A stretch of DNA of 64,000 bases from positions 17,785 through 81,784 of the forward strand of contig NW_025407889.1 of the NCBI RefSeq assembly GCF_003324165.1, read 5' to 3'. Numbering within the stretch: the stretch's first letter is position 1; every line of letters starts with the position of its first letter. This document shows, piece after piece, positions 1-11,858 of the stretch. The notes below the pieces were generated by a model. The model saw only the letters and a list, made by a program, of their open reading frames with translations. It did no database searches and was not told the origin of the DNA. The position numbers and the translations under genes were made by a program. This DNA is from Naegleria lovaniensis. Lineage: Eukaryota; Heterolobosea; Eutetramitea; Acrasida; Naegleriidae.

Positions 1-108
1 CATTCATAAACCTGTCAAGATTTATCTATTAAGCAAATCTCTCGACACCCCGAACAACCACTTTGTAAACTCCATTCCCGAGTCAACTCCGTTCCGACAC
101 AAAAAAAA
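1..108 (+). promoter_or_regulatory. 5' leader of the phospholipase B-like gene
   Basis: Short AT-rich stretch before the first start codon. It ends in ACACAAAAAAAAATG, the A-run before ATG that recurs at most starts in this window (for example 8453, 23931, 28489, 37104, 47955). No TATA box or other motif could be assigned. Any upstream gene lies outside the window. Confidence 0.4.
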
Positions 109-2091
109 ATGAAACATCCTTCTTTACTACTCTGTCTTTCATTCATTTTCATTCTATGCACTTCACTCATTCAAGCTTCAATCTCGTCCCCTTCCGTAGT
201 AACTGTCTACAGTCGGGAACATTTTGTTTTCGGAGTGGATGATTTACAGAGAGGAATTGCCGTTGCCAAACTCTCGGATCAAGTTCAAAGCAATGGTTGG
301 ACCCAACTCGATATTCGTACCAATTCTGCTCATTCCGATGAAATACAGACCTTTGCTGCTGGTATGGCAGAAGGCTTGATCTCTCATTATCAAACTTGGC
401 AGTTGTACCAAAATCAAGTCTATGATTGGAATTTTACGGAACTGGCAACTCACTCTTCAAAACCAACTTGGTGTAGAAATGACAAATCATCATTGTTATG
501 TAATTACGCATATCCAGAACGAATTATTGAGTTTTTGAAACGAAATTTGGAATGGATGAGAGAAAATGCTCGCCGAAAGAAATTTGAATTTAAATTTTGG
601 TATCATGTGGATTTGTTATTGGCACAATTTGATGGCTTGGTTCATGGCTTTATGCGTATGCAAGAGTTGGATGGAAGAATTACTGAAAATAAGAGAATGG
701 ATTGGTTTGATTTGTACGTGTTGCAATCGGCTGGAGATATGTATACCTTGGTCGATGCATTTGGCAGCTCACAAGTTCATTCGAGAGCTCGAGCAGAAGC
801 GTTTAATATGGGAATTCCTTTAGAAGTTTTTCAATCAAGTGCTTTCAATAGAAAATATAAGGAAGACGCTCCATTTACTGAGTGTAGTGCTCTCATTAAG
901 GTCACTTCTACCTCTCCACAAAAGCAATGCGATGATTTATTTGTTGGACATACCACATGGAGAAGATTTAACATTATTAACAAATTTTTCAAGAGTGTCA
1001 CCATGTCACTCAAGTTTGCAGCAGCAAAAACTGTGACCTTGAGCTCGAGTGCAAGTTTTTTCTCTAGCAAGGAAGACTATTATGCCATGGATTCGGGAAT
1101 TGTTGCCTTGGAAACTTCTCTGAGTACTTACAATTCAACCTTATTCAAATTGATCAAACCAGAGTCATTGTTGTGTTGGGTGAGAAGTGTGGTAGCTTCT
1201 CGATTGGCATACACCGCAAAGGAATGGGTAGACTTGTTTTCCTTGCACAGTAGTGGTACCTAGTAAGTAGTATTATTATAGGGTCTTGAATTTGTTAGAT
1301 AATTTATGTCCTGTGTCCCTCTTTTCAATTTCTGATGCCTCAATTTTGAATTATTGAATTTACAATGATATCATTCTACCAAGTAACAACCAATGGATGG
1401 CTTTGGACATGAAAAAGTTTACTCCTGGAAATTGTCAATTGCAACCAGATACTTTATGGATCATTGAGGAAATTCCAGGAGGTGCCAATGAAAAAGCCGA
1501 CGTGAGCTCTGTTGTCAACTCACAAGGAGGGTATTGGCCTTCTTACAACATTCCATATTTTCCAAGTATTTATAATGTTTTAGGTTATAACGAAGGTTAG
1601 TAGCAAGAGTCATAGTTCACTGATTTAAAATCGAGTTGCATGATAAATGGTTAGCAAAGAAAAAGTTTGGCAATGACATGGATTATCATTTGTGTCCTCG
1701 TGCCAAGATCTTTGCAAGAGAACAAGGAAAGATAACAAGTGACTGGAAATCGTTTGGAGCCATGCTACAGTTCAATGAATGGCAAACCGATCCTTTCAGT
1801 GAAGGAGATCCTGGAAAATCCATTGCTGCTCGTTACGATTTGAGAACACCACAGAGTGGATTGAAACCATCTGCATTTGGGGGTGCTGATTCCAAGCTTA
1901 CAAGTTTTTCAAATGTGATTAACCATCCAAAACCTGTCACGTTCGGTATTGCTGGCCCAACACACCAAAATCAACCTGCATTTACATGGAAAGATCCAAG
2001 ATGGAGCTCAATTCCTCACTTGGGTCAACCAGAGACCTATAATTTTGGTTGGGTTGAATTGAGTTCAAAAGATGATTTTGCTCGAAAATAA
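109..2091 (+). CDS. Phospholipase B-like protein (PLBD / laminin-A-like family)
   Basis: Predicted secreted or lysosomal N-terminal-nucleophile hydrolase acting on phospholipid acyl chains. I place three exons, 109-1262, 1384-1595 and 1655-2091, giving about 600 residues, normal for the family. Both introns have good donors (GTAAGT, GTTAGT), and phase forces the acceptor at 1654 rather than the AG at 1635. Residues 1-24 form a signal peptide. Seen family landmarks are the likely nucleophile Cys259 (context TECSALIKV) that becomes the new N-terminus after self-cleavage, GHTTWRRF, the exon-junction motif TYNNQWM, and the C-terminal CPRAKIF and HLGQP segments. It converges on the next gene with only 22 bp between stop codons. 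The family call is firm; lysosomal location is inferred from homologues. Confidence 0.93.
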
Positions 2092-2113
2092 AAGTGCCCA
2101 TCTTCGAAGATGA

Positions 2114-4225
2114 TTATTCATCCAGGTCCAGTCCAGCGAATCGAAACATGACTGAAAAGACATCGCTTGCATCAATATTGTCAAAATTTTGATCAGGATT
2201 TTCCAATTTCATCTTCTCTAAATGATACTCTGCAAGAGCTTGCTTTCTCAAAATTTCTGTCTCAATCAAGCCACCTACATCTTGCCTTCGTTTAGCATTC
2301 TCACTCAACTTGGTAACAAACTCAATCTTGGCATTTTTAACATTGCTTAATAGCTCTAAAGAAAGTGGCCCAGAGTTTTTGATACGTTGCTCTTCGACCA
2401 AACCTTCAAATAAGAGTTCCAACATCTCCATGCCTGTTAAGAGTTGAGACAGAGTTTCTTTGTTTGTTCGAAATTTTTCCAAAATCTTTTTCACATCCAA
2501 AGGAGTATTCTCGGAAGAAATGGATGTGTTATATACTGGATATTCCTCTTTTTCTGGCTCCAACGATGCAACATTGGAGTTTTCATTTTGTAAAAGCAGC
2601 GAGGGTTGTATCATTTCACTGTGTGAAATGTCGCTAGTCAATGAGAGAATATTCGAAGCAACCATTTCACTATTTGTTTGTTGTTGCAAATAAGTCAAAG
2701 CTTCAATGGCTTTGATTAATTGTGAGTTTTCTTTTTGGATCAGTCTATATTTGTTCGAAAGTAATTTCAATGCACGCAAATCATCATTCATATTGTCACA
2801 CGAGGAAAGATGTGAAAAATACTCAACTCTCAGTGAACATGCCATAATCAAAGCCTTTGTGGCACAACAAGGTAAAAAGCTAAACAATTCATGTTTCGTC
2901 AGTTCAATCACTTCTCTGGAAACTCTCAAAATGGCTTTCACATTTTTCTTTTCACAATTCGTTAAAATTTCCAAATGAACTTGCTTTGCAACCAGAGAAG
3001 AGAATAAAAATATTAACGAGTTCTTTTTACGAGCTGCCGTCATGATCAGATCTGTCATTGCAACAAATATCTCATGAATGGTCATTAATTGATGATACGT
3101 CTCATTTGAAAGACATCGACATGTTGTTGCATTCAATTTATATCTTTTCAGCTTGAACATGGATGCCATCTCAAATTCATCAAAGATAAATGTTTCTGGA
3201 TTCAATTCCTCAATAAAATACAACTCATGAAATTTTGTTTGAGATTCTAAGAGGAAAGCAGAAAGATATTGACTGTTAATATTTGGTAATGTCATTGTGC
3301 TTCTATGACCGTTCGTGGACGAGAATGAATTGCAGCAGAGACGATAACATTCTTTGATATATGGTTCCAACTTGGCTCTCACAGTCATGTACATGGCTCG
3401 AGATTTCGTTTTCTCTCCATTTCCTAACATGTAATCAGCCATAAAATTCATGGCAACCAATACACTTATTGAATCCACTTCATCAAAATATTTTCCAATG
3501 ATTTGTTTTCCATTCATAAATAATTGATCTGAAACTTCTCGAAGAATTCCCATTTGTTGCAAACACACTGCTTGCATTGTTTGTAAAACAGCAACCTCTT
3601 TTTCCAACTCACAGGACACTTGATATGGTTGTGTTTGAAACCACAATTGCTCATTGAGCTGGAAATCCAATGCTTTCTCTAATTTGCTTCGATCATACAC
3701 TGGATATCCCAATGCAGTAATATGGTAATAAACGTCCAACGCCTGGGTTGCTGAAAATCTATAATTCATTTGATGTTGTAATAGCATTTCATTAGAAGAG
3801 ATGACTGCTGTTATTGATTCTGTACAACTCGTTCCATCGTGGTTAGTTGCTGGTGTCTTATTTACATGATTATTGGAATTTCTTTGTTTGTTAGAAGTTA
3901 AGTGCGGTTGTAGATAGGGGTGATAGCCTCGATGATGAATTACAGTTGAATTTCCTTGTTTTGATGAAATGATCTTTTGAGAATATTCATCATTAATAAA
4001 CACAATTTCATCAATAGCAGATGCAGATTGATTGGAATTTGGAGCCTTTCTTCTTCCCGATGATGATGGCTCATAAATACATTTATATCCTCTTTTGATA
4101 CAATATTGACATGATGGTAATGTTTTTGAACATTTCCGATGTAATTGTCTGCAAGACAAACAACTATGAGGACTCAACGTTGATTGTGTTGCAACGGAAG
4201 AAGACGCAACACCAGAGTGAGACAT
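2114..4225 (-). CDS. Zn(II)2Cys6 (Gal4-type) transcription regulator
   Basis: Single-exon protein of 703 residues. The N-terminus carries a binuclear zinc cluster with Cys22, Cys25, Cys32, Cys39, Cys42 and Cys49 (spacing C-x2-C-x6-C-x6-C-x2-C-x6-C), the DNA-binding fold typical of fungal Gal4 regulators, followed by a basic GRRK patch. The rest is low-complexity Ser/Asn/Gln sequence and then a long, mostly helical region of about 500 residues with no motif I recognise; a fungal-type regulatory domain is possible but not seen. The start is chosen at MSHSGV just before the cluster. It is divergent from the zinc-knuckle gene, with about 150 bp of shared promoter. Nuclear location and DNA binding are inferred from the cluster alone; target genes are unknown. 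Confidence 0.82.
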   Translation of the reverse strand: MSHSGVASSSVATQSTLSPHSCLSCRQLHRKCSKTLPSCQYCIKRGYKCIYEPSSSGRRKAPNSNQSASAIDEIVFINDEYSQKIISSKQGNSTVIHHRGYHPYLQPHLTSNKQRNSNNHVNKTPATNHDGTSCTESITAVISSNEMLLQHQMNYRFSATQALDVYYHITALGYPVYDRSKLEKALDFQLNEQLWFQTQPYQVSCELEKEVAVLQTMQAVCLQQMGILREVSDQLFMNGKQIIGKYFDEVDSISVLVAMNFMADYMLGNGEKTKSRAMYMTVRAKLEPYIKECYRLCCNSFSSTNGHRSTMTLPNINSQYLSAFLLESQTKFHELYFIEELNPETFIFDEFEMASMFKLKRYKLNATTCRCLSNETYHQLMTIHEIFVAMTDLIMTAARKKNSLIFLFSSLVAKQVHLEILTNCEKKNVKAILRVSREVIELTKHELFSFLPCCATKALIMACSLRVEYFSHLSSCDNMNDDLRALKLLSNKYRLIQKENSQLIKAIEALTYLQQQTNSEMVASNILSLTSDISHSEMIQPSLLLQNENSNVASLEPEKEEYPVYNTSISSENTPLDVKKILEKFRTNKETLSQLLTGMEMLELLFEGLVEEQRIKNSGPLSLELLSNVKNAKIEFVTKLSENAKRRQDVGGLIETEILRKQALAEYHLEKMKLENPDQNFDNIDASDVFSVMFRFAGLDLDE

Positions 4226-4376
4226 TTTTTGTGATAATAAATCAATATCATAAATTCAGTAATAATTTGGAAATCCAGTTGAAACTGTCAGTTGTTTCAT
4301 GCAATCTTGCTCATGGTTTTCACATCAAATAATAAATACCAAGGAACTTTATAACCCCATGTTCAATCACAAAAAA

Positions 4377-5348
4377 ATGAACCGATTTCTTCCTTTATCA
4401 CGCCCGACTCAATCCGCTTCACACAAGAATGAGAAGGAAGCGTTTTGTCAAAAGTGTTTCACTAGTGGGCATTGGACCTATCAGTGCACTGAGAAAAATT
4501 CATCAACTCAATATATTAAAAGGCCATCCTATACGCAACGATTGGAAATGATGAGAAAAGGAATTCCTTTTCATGATGATGACAACTTTTTGGATTCGGA
4601 ATTAAAACCTAAAGTCATTGAAGACGAGGATGCCATATGGACCAATAGTGATAGTGATAGTTATTTAAATCCAAATGGATCAGGCGGTGATTCATCTTCT
4701 AGTAGCAGCAGCAGCACGAGTAGTTATAGCAGCGGAAGTGATGCAGCCAAAAAGAAGAAGAAGAAGAGGAAAATTACAAAAAAGAGAAAGAGAAGAGCAT
4801 CGACAAGTAGCAGCAGCAGTGGTAGCTCATCGGAGTCATCTTCTGAAGAGGAGGAGCCATCAAAAGAACACAAAGTAGAAAATGAAGCCTTACTTGAATA
4901 CAGAAAGAGATTAAAACAAGAATTAGAACGACAATTGCAACAACATAAGGAAGAAGAGGAATCTGCATCGAAACAATCAACAGCTCAATCTTCTGAAACT
5001 AGCAAGCTGAATAAGAATGAAGAATCATCATCAACATCTGGAAGACGTCTCGGATCGTCAACATCCGATTCCTCAAGATTGCAAGGTACCACTGTATCTG
5101 CATCTACACTAGGCGCATCCACTGCGAAACGAGGAATTGAGATGGCAGCTGAACGAATGGCTCAAGAACAACGACTTTCTTCACAAAATCGACGTTTTGG
5201 AAATAATGACAGAAGGTCCTACGATAAACAGGGATCCACAGATCGATCTGTGAATGAGGATCGTGCAGAATCATCTCAAAGATCAGCTCCACCTCCAAGA
5301 ACCTATCAGTCCAACAGATACGGAAGAGTCAAAGATGATACCAAATAG
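4377..5348 (+). CDS. ZCCHC10-like zinc-knuckle protein
   Basis: About 323 residues. A single CCHC zinc knuckle (CQKCFTSGHWTYQC, C-x2-C-x4-H-x4-C) near residue 25 is followed by a segment like ZCCHC10 (YIKRPSYTQRL). After it come Ser runs, a Lys/Arg-rich patch that looks like a nuclear signal, an acidic stretch, a short helical EYRKRLKQELERQLQQ segment and a disordered Ser/Arg tail. Start 4377 is preferred over an in-frame ATG at 4359 because it has the CACAAAAAAATG context. The knuckle suggests single-stranded RNA binding in the nucleus, but the partner and process are unknown. Low complexity beyond the knuckle prevents a firmer assignment. Confidence 0.75.
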   Translation: MNRFLPLSRPTQSASHKNEKEAFCQKCFTSGHWTYQCTEKNSSTQYIKRPSYTQRLEMMRKGIPFHDDDNFLDSELKPKVIEDEDAIWTNSDSDSYLNPNGSGGDSSSSSSSSTSSYSSGSDAAKKKKKKRKITKKRKRRASTSSSSSGSSSESSSEEEEPSKEHKVENEALLEYRKRLKQELERQLQQHKEEEESASKQSTAQSSETSKLNKNEESSSTSGRRLGSSTSDSSRLQGTTVSASTLGASTAKRGIEMAAERMAQEQRLSSQNRRFGNNDRRSYDKQGSTDRSVNEDRAESSQRSAPPPRTYQSNRYGRVKDDTK

Positions 5349-5693
5349 TACAGTAGTGAAACGTGACAACAGGAAGATATTTGTTAAAGGTCTCATAAGA
5401 AAGATATAATACCTCCTCAACTCGTCTCACAATCAATTTTGGATTTCAGTGTGTGGAAATTGTCAGACTAGCAAAAACAACCAAATCTAGACATTTCAAG
5501 TTTGTAAATTTTCCACATTTGGATATTAGTTTTTTTGGGCTAAATTACAAAGTCTCTGGTCTGATCTCGAGGTGGTATTTTCAGTGCACTAAAACAAAAA
5601 CAATCATAATAACCTTTCAATAATTTCATTACGGAAAATACAACAACTCACACCAAATAGACCAACTCGAACACCTTGTCAATCTCGCTCAAC
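5349..5693. other. Intergenic region
   Basis: AT-rich spacer between two genes on the plus strand. No ORF, RNA gene or repeat was recognised. It must hold the 3' end of the zinc-knuckle gene and the promoter of the next gene. Confidence 0.4.
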
Positions 5694-6435
5694 ATGTCCA
5701 TTCTTCTCAAAACACTTTCAAAACCTCGTACAAATTCCTTCTCAAAACTCGTACTCCCTTCTTTACAACAAGTAGTTATTCAAAAGGAGAATACTAGACA
5801 CTTTTCACAAAACCTTTCTACATTTTATGCTCTCGATTCTGACAATTACAGCGATGTGAATGCATCTCTCGGAGGAGGAGGTTATTTTGGGGCACAACGT
5901 CAACAAGGATACGATGGAAGAGAGCATACCTTTGAAGAACAGTATGCAGCCAAGAAGGATTTTGAACTTTTATTGAAAATGGCTTCTGACTTTAACAAAA
6001 AACATCCCTCATTGAGATATAAGGATATTTTCGAAAAAATGAAGGTGAGTAGTGACGTTTAAGGACAATTCTAAATGGATTCTCACTGAAAAGAATTATT
6101 GTGAACATTGAATGTTGTTGATTATTAACAATAATAAGGAAAAACATGAGGCAGGAGAAGTAGCCGATCTGACACACATCATTCATGACTTGACCATGAT
6201 GAAACCTGATGCGAATGATGACACTTTGGGAGATACTCATGTCGCCAATGTAGATGTTCAAGCAAAAGGTGTTTCTCAATTCACTGACAAACCATTGGGA
6301 GGAGTGTTCGCAGGAAAGTCACCCAAAGTACCTGAAGAGAAAAATCCCAAGGGTGTAATTGTTCCAGCGAAGGAAGAACGTAAGGCCAGTGATGAGAATT
6401 ACCCTTACGTGGCCGACTTGACTTATGAACTTTAG
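5694..6435 (+). CDS. Small protein with mitochondrial-type presequence, unknown function
   Basis: Two exons, 5694-6044 and 6139-6435, joined in phase 0 through a GTGAGT donor, giving 215 residues. The first 40 residues are rich in Ser, Lys, Arg, Leu and Gln with no acidic residues, as in a mitochondrial targeting peptide. A Gly-rich patch (SLGGGGYFG) and a helical segment (AAKKDFELLLKMASDFNKK) follow, and the tail is rich in Lys, Pro and acidic residues. I do not recognise the family; it may be a heterolobosean-specific subunit of a mitochondrial complex. It converges on the GspE gene 224 bp away. Mitochondrial location is inference from the N-terminus only. Confidence 0.6.
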
Positions 6436-6658
6436 GAAACATTTCAAAATGATCACAACAATAATGTAAAATTATAATGTAAATCATTGTTGCATTGGTA
6501 CAATAAATTAATGACTGAACATGAATTAATCCGGTTTTCTGGTGGTTGCAGACTCTCTTATCATTCAATCTTTTCATTAACAAGAATTTCTCCACACAAA
6601 GATGTTTACGCTTATTTTCTGTGAAGTTGTCACAGATCAAAACTTCTCTTCACAACAC

Positions 6659-8269
6659 CTAATGAATACTATTTTGTAAATATAACGGATTCACCTCTCC
6701 TTGCATGATGAGAGACAATAGCGTTTCTTCCGTAGTGTAGGTGTGTTTTTTACGAAGTGTTTCCATGTCACTCTCTGGAGTAATGTATAAAAATTCATAA
6801 ATCGTATGATTACTGATATAACCATTAACACAATGAGGACATGTATCTGCCTTATTCTTGGAAGGTTCTGGAGGCATGCAAACCACTGGAACTTCTTTTC
6901 TTCGATTGACCTTCTCAGTTGTGACCACCCGATACATGGTCAATAATTTCAGTGCTCGATTGTCGGTTTTTCCGTAAATGACCATTCGCTGCTTACAGTG
7001 AGGACAAAGTATGGGTACACGTTTGACTCCTAAAATGCATTTAAAAGCTCGAAATTGCGTTTTTAAATCAATATTCATGGATCTCAATCTTTCCAACAAG
7101 TCAATCGGTGATGAAGCGTGTCCTGTACTAATTACTTGAACACCACTGAGAGCAATGGAGGTGGCTGTTTCGAAATCTACTTTGTGTCTCAACTCACCAA
7201 AATAAATTATATCTGGATCATGTTTGAGTAGGTTGTTGGCTGTCTCGGCCAAGGATCGTTGCTTTCCCTGAATTTCTTGAAACATGTCAATTTGACATAC
7301 ATTAAACAATCCATGAGTCTGTAAATTCACTTCAACAGGATATTCTAAAGAATAAATAGCAAGTGCTTTTTCTGCAGACATTTGACAAAGAATTCCTCTC
7401 ACAATTGTGGATTTTCCTGTTTAGATGGTTTAAGATCCAATTCAATATTAGCAGAATAGATTATTGGTCCAATAATAGAAGTATGATATCAATATTTTCC
7501 AAAATAACAATTATTCGTGCACAGCACACATACCTGATCCAGTGGGGCCCACAATGCATACATGTCCTCCTTGACCTTTTTTACTTCCAAATACCTTGCT
7601 AATATCTGGAGGATCTCCTTTTGGTTGTTCCACTAACTCACTTCTGGGTACGAGTGGTTTTGTACTTGTGTAAACTCTTTCATTTTCTCTCGAAAATAGG
7701 GTTGCTTTGACGTCTGTGTCTGGAAAGCCAATTTTCCACTTATTTTGCTTCCGATTCAAATCTTCTGCATTGGAATGACTCATCGTTTGATAGGACGATT
7801 GAAAGGATTTTGAAAAGCTCTCCGATGATTGTCTATTTTGAGGATTTTTCATGGCATGAAAGAGAGCCTTCACTGGCAAAATTATGTTTTCATCTGATTC
7901 ATCGTGGAGCGTTTGAGATGGATTAAGATTTTGAAAAGATGATGAACGATGACCCTTCAAATCGGAACTACCATGATCATTATTGGTAAAATCACTAGAA
8001 TGACCGTTTGGTTTCAATTCATGACTAACTTGTTGGTTCGGGCGTAAATTTGATGATGAAAATTGTTTGTTGCTATTTTGATGATGATCATCATCGGAAT
8101 GAGTATTGACGCTCGTTAAAGAATCTTGAACTTTAAACACATTCGGTATTAAATGTCTCAATATTGTTGAAACTCTGGATCGTTTCATATCTTCATTCCA
8201 ACTCCCTCGCGTTTCTGTTGTATCCGTTTCTTTTTGGCTTTCATGACTCCCAGCCAATCGTTTCATCAT
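6659..8269 (-). CDS. gspE: GspE-type secretion ATPase of the mitochondrial type II secretion system
   Basis: Two exons, 8269-7534 and 7416-6659, give 497 residues; the splice rebuilds the Walker A motif GPTGSGKST (residues 241-249), so the join is certain. Exon 2 carries the type II/IV secretion ATPase core: an Asp-box-like stretch, Walker B in DPDIIYFGELR with Glu320, and the His box ISTGHASSP. A tetracysteine zinc motif (Cys383, Cys386, Cys438, Cys441, then NGYIS) is diagnostic of GspE/PilB and absent from TadA or PilT. The spacing between the two Cys pairs (51 residues) is longer than I recall for bacterial GspE. The first 230 residues are low-complexity Ser/Asn/His sequence and show no clear N1E/N2E domains. 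Expected role: energising a miT2SS in the mitochondrion with GspD, GspF and GspG encoded elsewhere. Confidence 0.9.
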
Positions 8270-8452
8270 TTTTTCATTTTAAATAATAAATTTAAATAAT
8301 TTTCATTCTCAACAACACCTATTCTCTTCCATTTCACCGTCCACCCAATAACGATTCATGAAAGATGTTGTTCAAAACAAACGAAAAACTTTCACAACGT
8401 CCAAAAAAAACAAGAGTTCAACATTTTATTGAAACAAAAAAATTCAAAAAAA

Positions 8453-10899
8453 ATGGGTCGAAACAAACAAACCAAGAGTGATAAAAAGTACAAGAAGAAT
8501 AAAAAGTTGGTGAAGGCCAAGATCAAAACTCAACGTATGACACAAGAGAAGAAAGTACGAGAGGTGATTAGGAATGAAAAATTGAAAAATGAGGATCTTT
8601 CCGATTCCGAAAAGGAGGAAGAACAATTGGAACAACATTACTTGAAGGCTGTGAACAAGAAGAAGCCTTCTTCCACCTCCGTATCAAAACAATCATCGGA
8701 AAACAAAACTTCTAGTAGTGGGTACGTACAACTATCGTAGAAATTATTTGTTGTTAATTCCATCATCATCAATATCATTAAATACTTGACATTATGTTCC
8801 AACAACTTTTTGACCCTTATAGAACCATCTCAAAAGAAGAAATTGCAGACTTTTTTGAAAAGTTAAAGGCTGAAGGAGGTAAAACCACAAAAGAAGAGGA
8901 AGAAGAAATCCAACAATTAATTTCCGGAGTGGATGAAGATGATGAGGAGGAAGTCTATGATGGTGGAGAACGAGAAGAGGGCGACTCGGAGGATCACGAT
9001 GAAAATATTCCTGCTGACCAAGAAGACGATGAACAAGATGAAGCCTATTTCCAAAGAATTGCCGATGAAATTGAAGAGGAGAATGAAAAACAAGTAAAAG
9101 AATTTGGTTCCCGAATCAAAGTTACAAAGGCTCTCATTGCACGATGGGTGAAGAAGATTAAGTCTAGCAATGCAGTGCAACCATTGTTCCATTTGGTGTT
9201 ATGCTTCCGATCGGGATTGAAGAAGGAAGCGTCATCAGATGAAAAGAAAAAGAAGAAAGATGAACCTGAAATTCCATATGTGGTTCCTGATGCAGCCACA
9301 TTTGCAAGAGTAGCCATGGCTTGTGTCAAATGCTTGGGAGATTTGGCCACAATATTAACCAAATATGAACAAGGATCGTAAGTAGTTAAATGACATTTTT
9401 CGTTTGACAAATTTTATCAATTCACCATTGACCATGTATTATGGCACAATAGAAACAAGATGCCTGCAAAATACTCTGGTTGGAAACAAGTGAAATTAGC
9501 TCTCTCGACATTTATTAATGCATTTTACACATTAATGGAAAGTAGTGTGGACGAAAAACTCTTGATTTATATTTTGCATTATTTCACAAGACTTGTCCCA
9601 TTTTATGGGCTATTTGAGGCACATCCAAAGAAGATTTTACGAATCATGCTCAATTTATTAGGTCACACTAATGAGGACGTGAGAGTGAGAGCCTTCTTAA
9701 TTATCAACTCAATGGCTGTCATTTATCCATATCCATTCCTTGAATTGTGTATTAAGGGAGTTTATTATACACTCTTGAGAAATTCAAAAGGATACAACCC
9801 ATCGACATTCCAACAAATTGAATTTTTAAAGAATTGTCTCGTCGAGTTGGCCTCTATCAACTTTAACAGTACCTTCCAACATGCTTTTATTTATATTCGA
9901 GAACTTTCCATCACAGTGAGAAGAGCCATGGATACAACGGTACAAAATGGTTATGCCTTGTGCTACAATTGGAAATTCTTCCATTGCTTGGATGCATGGG
10001 CAAAAGTTGTTTGTGCCTACTTTAAACAAGAAAAGATTGGCGAATTGCTGTATCCAATCACTCAAATTGCCATGGCTGGTCTTGGTTTGAGCAATTCGGC
10101 CAAGCATTATCCATTCAAGATCAAACTATTGACCATGCTGAACACCTTGTCTCGAGAGTGTGACCGAACCTTTATTCCAATTTCACAATTTATTTTTGAA
10201 ATTCTCCAATTGAAACAAGCCACAGAGACGCCCAAACAAAATCAAAAACCACAACCTTTGTATTTTGAGTTCAAACTGAAAGCAATGCCTGAGGAACTCA
10301 AATCTAGGGAATTCCACCAAAGAATCATTGATGATTGTTGCTTTTTGCTTTTGGATCTTTTGGCTACACATAGCAAATCTGTTGCCTTCCCAGAGCTTTC
10401 GTACCCAATTACCAGTTTTTTGAAAAAGTATGTCAAGAATCATAGTGAGACTCTGCATTTTGGTATTGCCAAGCAAATTACCAATCTTGTAAAGCACGTC
10501 AACGACAATATTATTTTTGTGAATGAAGCCAAATCTAAAATATCCTTCACGCCTCTCGAATTTGACAAGGCAAATCAATTTTTGCAAGACACAGAGACAC
10601 CTCTCGAAAAATACTATGCTACTGAGAAGAAGAGACAAGACCGAGAATTATTAGAGAGAGTTGCAGCTAAATTGGATGAGAAGGTCCTCTTCGAAGATGG
10701 AGAGGATGAAGAAGAGTCAGCCCTCAGAGAAATTGAGGAGACCAAATTAAAGAGAAAGAGAGCCTCCACCACCGCCGCAGACGAAGATGAAACCACACAA
10801 TCTGACGAAAAAGAAACCAAGAAGAAGAAAAAGTCGACCACTTCCAAGACCACATCGAAACAGGACACACTCAAAGAATTGGATTTGGAGAATTTTTAA
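8453..10899 (+). CDS. NOC2: Nucleolar complex protein 2 (NOC2), 60S ribosome assembly factor
   Basis: Three exons, 8453-8721, 8823-9377 and 9453-10899, encode 756 residues. The introns start with GTACGT and GTAAGT, and the phases agree at both joins. The N-terminus is Lys-rich, followed by an acidic region of Glu/Asp runs. The NOC2 core then runs to about residue 600: SGWKQVKLALSTFINAFYTL, the YPFLELCIKGVYYTLLRNSKGYN segment (split here to stay short) and the YNWKFFHCLDAW stretch are characteristic. A basic, Lys-rich tail suggests nucleolar targeting. In other eukaryotes NOC2 pairs with NOC1 and then NOC3 on pre-60S particles. The start has a run of seven A before ATG. It is divergent from GspE with about 180 bp between the starts. 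Confidence 0.93.
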
Positions 10900-10958
10900 T
10901 GTGAGTAGGTCAATAATAAATTTATATATTTTCATACACAACTAATTTCTCAAAAGTG

Positions 10959-11719
10959 TTAATCCTTGAGCAATTCAAGAACATCGTCAACAAATTCCTT
11001 CTCTGGATTGTCTCGACATTTCTTGGCAAGTTTTAGAGCATCGGTGAAGGCTTTCACGACGTTTGTACCGTCTGCTGCTGAAACATAATACAACGGAAGT
11101 TCTCTTTTACTTGCAAAATTGAAGGTGGTTTTTGTCACATCCATATTTACTAAGGGATGATTGAAATGAATGCCACATATCAATTATTCATTATTCGAAA
11201 CGTTAACCAGCAAAACTTACAATCAATCTTGTTGCATACCACAATGGCTGGAATTCCCTTTCTGTAGGTTTGCAATTCGTTGTACCACTTTTCCAAATTT
11301 TTGTATGTGATTTGTCGATCATCAAACACTAGAATGCAGGCGTGAGCTTGATGATAATAAGAGGGATGAACATTATTGAACCTCTCTTGACCAGCAGTGT
11401 CCTATTGTATATGTTTAAAAAAGTAACGGGTGGGTTGTAGTTTCATGTTGAGCAGAATAACCTACCCAAAATTCAATATCACAGTCCTCACCATCAATTT
11501 TTGATTTATAAGTAAATATATTCAAAGCAAATGTTGATTGTTGTTGTTCTCGGTATCCATCAATTAAAAAGCGTTCAACCAGCTAGCATTCGAATTTATC
11601 GTAATAAAATTCCGAAGCAGATCGTTCCATATATTTGATAGTAGGAATGAACATACTTTTGACTTTCCGACTGCAGAATCACCCAACAAAATGACTTTAA
11701 TGACTTTGGAAGAAGACAT
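10959..11719 (-). CDS. RABL2: RAB-like 2 (RABL2) small GTPase
   Basis: Four exons, 11719-11657, 11582-11466, 11401-11221 and 11149-10959, give 183 residues with every phase consistent. GTP-binding motifs are complete: GDSAVGKSK in exon 1, DTAGQERF at the start of exon 3, NKID at its end, and SAADGTNVVK in exon 4. The segments YYHQAHACILVFD and LPLYYVSAADGTNVVK are specific to RABL2 rather than Rab or Ran. RABL2 regulates entry of the intraflagellar transport complex into cilia, which fits an organism that builds flagella. The C-terminal tail is shorter than in vertebrates and ends in LELLKD without a prenylation motif, as usual for RABL2. Convergent with NOC2. Confidence 0.92.
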
Positions 11720-11858
11720 TTTTTGTTTTGTAATTCGTTGTTGTATTGGATTTGGAGGGAAACCAAAAATAAAAGAGGCTCTCCTTTTGCTATCCACATC
11801 AAAATAAACGCCACTTGGAACAAACATTAGCGATTCATGTAACCTTGAAAACAAAATG

